Below the pieces are notes generated by a model. That model was not told the DNA's origin and made no database searches. It saw only the letters and a list, made by a program, of their open reading frames with translations. A DNA stretch of 64,000 nt from Thermoproteota archaeon. GTDB lineage: Archaea > Korarchaeota > Korarchaeia > Korarchaeales > Korarchaeaceae. The DNA lies in assembly GCA_027491395.1 (NCBI GenBank), contig JAOZFI010000041.1:1-64000 (forward strand), in the 5' to 3' direction. Positions 58,460 to 64,000 of this stretch are shown here, in pieces; within the stretch, counting starts at the first letter, position 1; the number at the start of each line of letters is the position of its first letter. The translations under genes were made by a program, and so were the position numbers.

Positions 58460-59384
58460 TTTGGCGAGGGATTCCAGTACTGTAAGAGCTTCAGTAGGGA
58501 CTCTAGTGAGACTCGGGCTCCTTCACATGAAGATGGCTGCGGCTCCCAAGACGGCTTATCTACTTATCCCAGGTGGATGTTTGGGCAAGTGCGCCTTCTG
58601 CCCTCAATGGATCGAGGAGGCCAGATTAGCTAGGCTGAGATGGCCGCTAGTTGACGTGGATAGCGTGGTCAAGGGCCAAGGACTCTTCGAGAGGGTATGC
58701 ATCCAATCAACGCTTAGAAGGGGATTTTCATCTGAGGTAGAGAGCTTGGCATCGCTGTTTAAAGGTCCTGTTTCAATCTCCATAAATCCTGCGCACCGAG
58801 ATGTACTGCAGCGCCTGAGGAGGTACGCTGAGAGGATAGGAATTGGGCTCGATGCCATGTCCCCTAGGGTATTCCGTAGAGTGAATAAGCCTGGATCTTG
58901 GAACTCATACATCAAGTTCGTTGAAAATGCCATCGACGTATTCGGCAGGGGAAAGGTACATGTTCACCTGATAGCCGGGATGGGAGAGTCTCTCGATGAA
59001 GCTATACACATAATGTCCTCTCTATATGAGATGGGGGCCGAGGTAGCCCTCTTTTCATTTACCCCCGTGCCCGGAACACCCATGGAATCCCGCCCTAAGC
59101 CAGATATCAAGTATTACAGGCAGCTTCAAGTGATACGACACTTCCTGAGCGAGGGGATCCCAGTCGAGGAGATCAAGTCCTACGATCCCGACGAATATAG
59201 GGATGCTTTCCTAACTAGCGGATGTCCCTCCTGCAACAGGCCCTTTTACAACGAGAGCCCTAAAGGCCCGATATACAACTTCCCCAGCACGGACCTGCTG
59301 AAGAAGGACTGGGAGAAGGTCAGGGGAGAGGTGATGACTGCCGTTGAAGACCTTAGGGTTCATTCCTACTGGAAAGTTCGCTGA
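58443..59384 (+). CDS. Radical SAM protein, biotin-synthase-related (COG2516-like)
   Basis: About 313 residues. The cluster motif is PGGCLGKCAFCPQW (C-x3-C-x2-C). The preceding STVRASVGTLVRLGL matches the N-terminus of biotin/lipoyl-synthase-like families, and LIAGMGESLDEAIHIM and FSFTPVPGTPM are barrel segments. A C-terminal CPSCNRPFYNE adds a further Cys pair. It overlaps the next radical-SAM gene. The pair resembles LipS1/LipS2, the two-component archaeal lipoyl synthase; this is my inference. Start GTG 58443 is preferred because the track ATG 58428 is inside the promoter. Confidence 0.85.
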   Translation: MWLHTGLARDSSTVRASVGTLVRLGLLHMKMAAAPKTAYLLIPGGCLGKCAFCPQWIEEARLARLRWPLVDVDSVVKGQGLFERVCIQSTLRRGFSSEVESLASLFKGPVSISINPAHRDVLQRLRRYAERIGIGLDAMSPRVFRRVNKPGSWNSYIKFVENAIDVFGRGKVHVHLIAGMGESLDEAIHIMSSLYEMGAEVALFSFTPVPGTPMESRPKPDIKYYRQLQVIRHFLSEGIPVEEIKSYDPDEYRDAFLTSGCPSCNRPFYNESPKGPIYNFPSTDLLKKDWEKVRGEVMTAVEDLRVHSYWKVR

Positions 59385-60165
59385 GGTAAGCATAACTGGA
59401 CACTATTGTCCCCTGAATTGCCCAATGTGCCGTGGAAAATGGCTCAGAGGGATGATAACAGCTACTTCCCCAGCCGAATTAGTCCAGCTGGGTCGCAGCC
59501 TGAGAAAGAAGGGAATCGAGGGTATCTTGATAAGCGGTGGTTTGGGGATTGACGGAAAACTGCCGCTAAGACCATTCGCATCGGCTATCCGAGAACTTAA
59601 GGGGATGGGATTCTTCATCAGCGTTCACACCGGAGTGGTTGGTGAGGAGGAGGCCAAGCTGCTCTCCACGGCTCGGGTGGACTTGGCCGACTACGAGTTG
59701 ATCTTGGACGAAGAGGCCATAAGAACGGCAAAGTCGCTCAAACTCACACCTGAAGACTTCGTGAGGGGCATGGAGCTTCTAGTTGAATCGTCTATAGAGG
59801 TGGTTCCCCACATCACCGTGGGACTGCCTGGCTCCCGAGAGAAATGGTTCGAGGATGCAGCTAACATAATCAGGGAGCTTGGAATAAGGAGATCCGTTGT
59901 ATTAGTTTTCATACCAACCCCAGACACCCCCTTCGAGGACCAAGAACCCCCTTCGCTGGACAAGGTGGTCGAGGTAACCCGTGTGCTCAGCAGATCCTCG
60001 AAGGTCAGTCTCGGATGCATGAGACCCCCTTGGATGAAGAAGAGGTTGGACAGTGCTTTGAAGGGCTTGGTGGATAGGATAGCAAACCCCCATCCCAGCA
60101 TAAGGCTTGATATAGTTCATGCGTGCTGTTCGATCCCAGAAGAGCTGATAGGGAGATTCCTATAG
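59344..60165 (+). CDS. Radical SAM protein (COG1856-like)
   Basis: A 273-residue radical-SAM protein. The cluster motif is ITGHYCPLNCPMCRGKWL (C-x3-C-x2-C). GILISGGLGIDGKLPL, ISVHTGVVGEEEAKLL and VPHITVGLPGSREKWF follow, as in COG1856. It starts 41 bases inside the previous gene, so both are made from one transcript and probably form one complex. Candidate second subunit of a LipS1/LipS2-type lipoyl synthase; no lipoyl-carrier protein is in this window. Confidence 0.85.
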   Translation: MKTLGFIPTGKFAEVSITGHYCPLNCPMCRGKWLRGMITATSPAELVQLGRSLRKKGIEGILISGGLGIDGKLPLRPFASAIRELKGMGFFISVHTGVVGEEEAKLLSTARVDLADYELILDEEAIRTAKSLKLTPEDFVRGMELLVESSIEVVPHITVGLPGSREKWFEDAANIIRELGIRRSVVLVFIPTPDTPFEDQEPPSLDKVVEVTRVLSRSSKVSLGCMRPPWMKKRLDSALKGLVDRIANPHPSIRLDIVHACCSIPEELIGRFL

Positions 60166-60168
60166 CTT

Positions 60169-61887
60169 TCAACGAGTTAGGAAGCTTACTACTCCCCTCA
60201 GCAACGGGTTCTTGATGCATTGGGCGAGGTCCCTAGTGGGGTAGAGTGAGAGGGATTTCTTCACCTCTGCGTCAAGCTTTATCGCCACTTCCTCGATGGA
60301 TTCCTTCATCTTGTCCAGCGGAAGCCCCATTTCGACGTATTTCAAGACCTCTCTGTCCAACTGGACCCTCCTCTTTGCCAATTCATACGTCCTCTCATCT
60401 ATGAGTCCCACCTCGAGCTTAGCTCTGTTCAATTCCTCATACGCGGTCAAGGATGAAGATACTACATCCTGTCGATCCATCCAAGCGGTCCGGTAATTCA
60501 GCGAGTACTTCCAGTGATAGGAGGTTAAGGCCCTACGGTAACTCTCCAGGTCCCTGAATAGGATCTCATATCCGTGCACCTCGGGGTTGACGAAGGCCCT
60601 GCTGCCTGGGTCCACGAAGGGTGCTAGAGGTGAGACGAATGCGTTCACCCTGTTCGAGATTTCCCTCAATTTGAGGAAGTAGGAGGCCACTAGGTGGGCC
60701 TGATCCGGGGTTTGCCTCGGAAGACCCATCATGAAGTACAGATCTAACCTCTCGAATCCCAGCTCCTCCACATACCTAACCATCTTTTCCAGCCGCTCAT
60801 TGCCGTAAGGTCTTCCAAACGCCCTTCTAACTTCTTCCAGAGGACTCTCAGGAGATATCTGAAGGTAAACCTTGTGGGAAGTCCTCCTCAACTGCTCTAA
60901 CACTCTCTTCGGTGGGGGAGAGAAGAACTCGAATATCAGCTCGTTTTCCAAGTCTAACTCCTTAAGGAGCTTAGATACCTCCTCGACCCTATCTCCATAC
61001 CTGAGATCCCCGACAAAGAATATTGGCATTGAGGAAAGGTTTGCTATCCCTTCTACCTCGTCGGCTATCGCCCTAGGAGACTTCAGCGCCAGCCCGTCCC
61101 TCCGAAAGAACCTAGAGTAGGTGAACTTTGAACCACCGCACGTCACGCAGTTGAATGAGCAGCCCTTGACAGTGATGATCCCCGCGATGGGCGCCTCTAT
61201 GAAGGAGCAGAAGGGGACCCCCAGCGAGAGATCCCTACACCTCATCAAATTCTTCACTAAGATCCCGTGATCTATGATGAACTCGTCCAAGTTATCAGGG
61301 ATCCAGCTGAGCTCATTTTCCCTGATCCTCCCGTTATCTCTCCATACTACGTTAGGTGTCCTTGTAGGGCCCTCCTCCAAGAACTTGAGGAAAGGTACTT
61401 CAGTGCTGTCACCGAGCAGAACGGCATCCACGGAGTTATAGCTGGTCATGATCTCTCTTCTGAAGAATGTGGAGGATAGACCCCCCAACACGACCTTGCT
61501 GTCCGGATGGTATTCCTTCAAGATCCTCGCTATCTCCAGGGCTCCATGCGCGTGGACAAGCCAGTGGAGATCTATCCCAAAGACATCAGCCTCCAAGTCC
61601 TTCAAGAATTTCTCCACATCGAACTCCCTGTCCCTCAGCATCTTGGAGGCCAGATTGAATATCCCAACCTTGTATCCCTTTCTGCTCAGGTAAGTGGCTA
61701 ATGTGAGGAAACCATAGGGCATCATGTCGAAGACGAAAAGGGAAGGTACCACCTCGCTTATGACCGTCGCGTAGAGGTAGCGATCTCTGAAGTCATAGAC
61801 GCTAGGTGCATGAATTAGCGCCACGTCCACTTTCAAGCTCGCAGCACCCGAGACCAGACTAAATGCTTTTTTACTTAATGATTCCAT
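60169..61887 (-). CDS. B12-binding-type radical SAM protein
   Basis: A 572-residue protein of an archaeal B12/radical-SAM family (TIGR04190-like). Residues 20-170 form the Rossmann-like B12-binding-type domain (VVLGGLSSTFFRREIM). The radical-SAM motif is VKGCSFNCVTCGGSKF. A C-terminal helical region follows (about 400-572). The reaction is unknown. It converges on the LipS-like pair, ending 3 bases after it. Confidence 0.85.
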   Translation of the reverse strand: MESLSKKAFSLVSGAASLKVDVALIHAPSVYDFRDRYLYATVISEVVPSLFVFDMMPYGFLTLATYLSRKGYKVGIFNLASKMLRDREFDVEKFLKDLEADVFGIDLHWLVHAHGALEIARILKEYHPDSKVVLGGLSSTFFRREIMTSYNSVDAVLLGDSTEVPFLKFLEEGPTRTPNVVWRDNGRIRENELSWIPDNLDEFIIDHGILVKNLMRCRDLSLGVPFCSFIEAPIAGIITVKGCSFNCVTCGGSKFTYSRFFRRDGLALKSPRAIADEVEGIANLSSMPIFFVGDLRYGDRVEEVSKLLKELDLENELIFEFFSPPPKRVLEQLRRTSHKVYLQISPESPLEEVRRAFGRPYGNERLEKMVRYVEELGFERLDLYFMMGLPRQTPDQAHLVASYFLKLREISNRVNAFVSPLAPFVDPGSRAFVNPEVHGYEILFRDLESYRRALTSYHWKYSLNYRTAWMDRQDVVSSSLTAYEELNRAKLEVGLIDERTYELAKRRVQLDREVLKYVEMGLPLDKMKESIEEVAIKLDAEVKKSLSLYPTRDLAQCIKNPLLRGVVSFLTR

Positions 61888-61902
61888 ACCCCCTGATCTC
61901 CT

Positions 61903-63048
61903 ATGGAAGATCTCTCCGCTGGTTTCAGGCTGCTGAGAAACGCTCTCCTCCTATCTCTAATAGCCTCCATAATACCTTTGATCTCCTTGGGAGCTATGGG
62001 AGCCGCGGATCTGGGTTCTCTCGGATTAGAACAACTCATGGTTACTCTGTCTACTGTGACGGCGGCAGGAGCCGTAGCAGGCATCCTAAGCTTAATCTCG
62101 CTATTCTTCATGTACAAGGGATGGACGGAGATGTGCTATGGGCTTGATGAGCTGTTCTGTACAGTAAGTCGGATAATAAAGTACGGTACCATAGCCTCTC
62201 TTGCTCTCCTCCTAATCTCCGTCGGAATGATGTACTCTTCCATCCAGAATACGATGAAAAATCCCGCTGGAGCCTTCTCCACAATTTTAGCAGCCTCCCC
62301 CTTACTCATACTATCCGGTCTAGCTGGTCTTGCGGTCTTCCTATCGATTGTCTACGCCTTCTACAAATTGGGCGCGATCTTGGAAATCAATAATCTCAAG
62401 GTAGGAGCTGCGCTTCTCCTGATAGGGCCTCTCACTTCAATCTCGAATGTAATCGCCCTATCACTAGGTTTAACTGTGCTGGGACTTATCCTCCTGACTA
62501 TCACCACAAATAAGCTGATCAATACCGAGATAGAGGTGGTGGAGGAGGGAGAGATAGATGAAGAGTACGATGAAATGGTGGAGCGCGGGGAACCGAGACC
62601 TCCGATAAAGGCGAGAAGGTCGAGGCGGAAGCCGGTCTACGAGGAAATGGAAGAACCTCGCAGGTACGAACCTATGGAGGAGTGGATGGAAGCTCCCGCC
62701 CCGCCTCCTAAGCGTAAGGAGGTTGGTGCGCAACTGGTGGGACCCAACGGTTTCGTCGCTAAGCTGGGTCCGGGAATAAGGACCTTCGGAAGGAGGGATT
62801 TCGCTGGCTTTGTCCCAGATGAGGATCTTGATTACATCTCTAGGAGGCATTTCGAGATAAGGGTGACTTCACAGGGGTACTTCATAAGGGATCTTGGCAG
62901 TCTGAACGGCACTTGGGTTAACGGCAGGAAACTTGCTAGAGGAGAATCCGTCAGACTAACCAACGGTTCAGTAATAGATGTGGCCGAAGTTGTCCGGTTG
63001 AGATTCGTCTCGAGCGAGCCTGAAGACCTAGGTGTCCCATCCCTATGA
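61903..63048 (+). CDS. Membrane protein with C-terminal FHA domain
   Basis: A 381-residue protein with four to five membrane helices (about 12-35, 48-70, 90-110, 125-150 and 168-200). A charged Pro/Glu-rich linker with several Tyr follows (DEEYDEMVERGEPRPPIKAR). A canonical FHA domain spans about 285-375 (GRRDF, SRRHFEI, LGSLNGTWVNG), which binds phosphothreonine. It is translationally coupled (ATGA) to the kinase below; the linker is a plausible phosphorylation target. The hydrophobic part is not recognised. Confidence 0.9.
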   Translation: MEDLSAGFRLLRNALLLSLIASIIPLISLGAMGAADLGSLGLEQLMVTLSTVTAAGAVAGILSLISLFFMYKGWTEMCYGLDELFCTVSRIIKYGTIASLALLLISVGMMYSSIQNTMKNPAGAFSTILAASPLLILSGLAGLAVFLSIVYAFYKLGAILEINNLKVGAALLLIGPLTSISNVIALSLGLTVLGLILLTITTNKLINTEIEVVEEGEIDEEYDEMVERGEPRPPIKARRSRRKPVYEEMEEPRRYEPMEEWMEAPAPPPKRKEVGAQLVGPNGFVAKLGPGIRTFGRRDFAGFVPDEDLDYISRRHFEIRVTSQGYFIRDLGSLNGTWVNGRKLARGESVRLTNGSVIDVAEVVRLRFVSSEPEDLGVPSL

Positions 63049-64000
63049 AGATCCAAGGATCCCTTGGCTCCTATCACGTGATAAAGAGGCTGGGAGGGGG
63101 AGGATTCGCCGACATCCTCCTAGCTAGAGCTGACGAGGAACTGGTCGTCATAAAACTACCTAAAGAAGATGAGATGTCTAGGATGCTCCTAAGGGAGGAG
63201 GCCTCCATCCTGAGGGAGGTATCCACTCCTTCTCCCCACGAGCACATAGTCGCATTCATCGAGTGGATTGACAGGGTGCCTGCTCTGGTGGAGGAATACA
63301 TCCCTGGACCCACTATAGGGGAGGCTTACAGGAGCAGGAGGGCTACACAGAACGATGCGATAAGGGTATCGTTGGGCGTTCTCTCAGCGCTGGAAAGGAT
63401 ACACTCACTGGGCGTGGTTCATGGGGATGTGAAACCCGATAACATAATCCTTCCACGCTCCCTGCACCCTGTTCTCATAGATCTTGGTGTAGCTAGGGCC
63501 GTGGGCAAGAGATCCGTTGCGGGAACCCCGGGATGGAGCGCTCCTGAATTTCTGAGGGGAGAGGTCTCACCAGAAGCTGATATCTACTCGGTTGGGGTTC
63601 TGATCCTCTTTCTAGTGTATGGAACTGATCCTAGAGAGCCTCTGGGACCGGAGGATCTCCCGAAGAATTTATCAGACCATCTCAGGTATGTGCTAGCCAG
63701 GGCACTGGATCCCGATCCCAAGAGGAGGTTCAGCAGCGCGAGGGATATGTCGCTCGCCCTGATGGGGATGAGGCTCCCCTCAGAGTCCGGGCCCAGAATA
63801 GTCGTTCAGGGGAAGACCATACCTCTGAAGGACAGGATAACGATAGGAAGGGTGAAGAGGCAGGGAGGCACGGGGAGAGCGGATGTTAACCTACAGGAGA
63901 TTGGATCAAGGAGATCTCTGCCTCTTGGACCACCTAATGGATGGATAGAGATAGTGAGGGTAGGGGGTGAGTACTGGATAAGCGATAGAGGGGCCCCGGG
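63045..64000 (+). CDS. Ser/Thr protein kinase with FHA-like tail (incomplete)
   Basis: Open from ATG 63045 through the window end, so it is absent from the ORF track. Residues 1-240 form a Hanks-type kinase: glycine loop LGGGGFADILLA (16-27), catalytic Lys in VVIKLPK (37), HGDVKPDN (126-133, with Gly in place of Arg), DLG (146-148) in place of DFG, and SAPEFL (165-170). From about 250 a forkhead-associated-like domain begins (IVVQGKTIPLKDRITIGR, SRR) and is cut. ATGA overlap with the membrane-FHA gene implies one signalling unit. Confidence 0.88.
   Translation, partial: MKIQGSLGSYHVIKRLGGGGFADILLARADEELVVIKLPKEDEMSRMLLREEASILREVSTPSPHEHIVAFIEWIDRVPALVEEYIPGPTIGEAYRSRRATQNDAIRVSLGVLSALERIHSLGVVHGDVKPDNIILPRSLHPVLIDLGVARAVGKRSVAGTPGWSAPEFLRGEVSPEADIYSVGVLILFLVYGTDPREPLGPEDLPKNLSDHLRYVLARALDPDPKRRFSSARDMSLALMGMRLPSESGPRIVVQGKTIPLKDRITIGRVKRQGGTGRADVNLQEIGSRRSLPLGPPNGWIEIVRVGGEYWISDRGAP

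Noticed and set aside
1-64000. CRISPR array, insertion sequence, integrase or att site
   Set aside because: No regularly spaced direct repeats, transposase-like ORFs or tRNA-truncated duplications were seen in reading the window; gene content is core-like throughout.

Overview
The window is archaeal chromosome, not phage, plasmid or bacterial DNA. Evidence is the archaeal/eukaryotic ribosomal proteins (eS4, eL32, eL19, eL34, eL14, eL18, eL21), Rpo3 and Rpo4, TFE, MBF1, archaeal NAC, Cbf5, Pus10, aIF5A with a hypusine site, a 7S SRP RNA, isopentenyl phosphate kinase, a BHB-type tRNA intron and TATA-type promoters. Starts are ATG, GTG or TTG, many with an extended Shine-Dalgarno GAGGTGAT about 4 nt upstream. 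The gene set (tungsten AOR, CoA-acylating aldehyde dehydrogenase, M42 peptidase, many radical-SAM enzymes) suggests a thermophilic anaerobic peptide fermenter of the TACK group. A Korarchaeota-like lineage is my guess and is unproven. I see no CRISPR array, IS element, integrase or obvious foreign island. ORF-track entries not listed here are shadows.

Layout. (1) 1-20 kb: a continuous + strand translation/transcription block. It runs from the end of uL14 through uL24-eS4-uL5-uS14-uS8-uL6-eL32-eL19-uL18-uS5-uL30-uL15-SecY-YidC/EMC3-like protein, then eL34-eL14-Cbf5, tRNA-Ser, uS13-uS4-uS11, an unrecognised 328-aa coiled-coil protein, Rpo3, tRNA-Leu, eL18-uL13-uS9, aIF5A, SRP54, Pus10, eL21, Rpo4 and a DUF655 protein. 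(2) 19-25 kb: isopentenyl phosphate kinase, a PIN-KH-ATPase, and a minus-strand NMN adenylyltransferase, Nudix, type-II pantothenate-kinase-like and ECF S-component group that reads as cofactor salvage. (3) 25-38 kb: a radical-SAM protein, PheS/PheT, an aminotransferase with an acylating aldehyde dehydrogenase, M42 peptidase, enolase, CCA-adding enzyme, hexulose-phosphate isomerase, a VIT1-like membrane protein and TruA. (4) 38-46 kb: a radical-SAM protein, tRNA-Val, intron-containing tRNA-Ser, DUF2110-TFE, tRNA-Thr, tRNA-Pro, HIT-NAC, MBF1-GTPase-RpiA, 7S RNA and ferredoxin. (5) 46-51.4 kb: a DtxR-type regulator, MoaB, two MoeA proteins (one with a binding-protein domain), TatC and TatA. (6) 51.5-64 kb: homoserine dehydrogenase, aspartokinase, tRNA-Thr, an IMPase-type phosphatase, small proteins, PHP esterase, MoaD and tungsten AOR, a divergent radical-SAM pair that may be an archaeal LipS1/LipS2-type lipoyl synthase, another B12/radical-SAM protein, and a membrane-FHA protein translationally coupled to a Ser/Thr kinase with its own FHA-like tail, cut by the window end.

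How the genes fit together. Most genes make or mature the ribosome, tRNA, RNA polymerase and the Sec/SRP/Tat export routes. The molybdopterin genes (moaB, two moeA, moaD) serve the AOR and possibly Tat-exported enzymes. The strongest leads for new biology are the pantothenate-salvage operon, the FHA/kinase signalling pair, the palindrome at the predicted start of the radical-SAM operon opposite aor, the tandem perfect hairpins at the eL34/eL14 junction, the unrecognised gene in the RNA polymerase operon, an IMPase gene with no canonical start codon, and several divergent gene pairs that appear to share one symmetric AT-rich promoter core.
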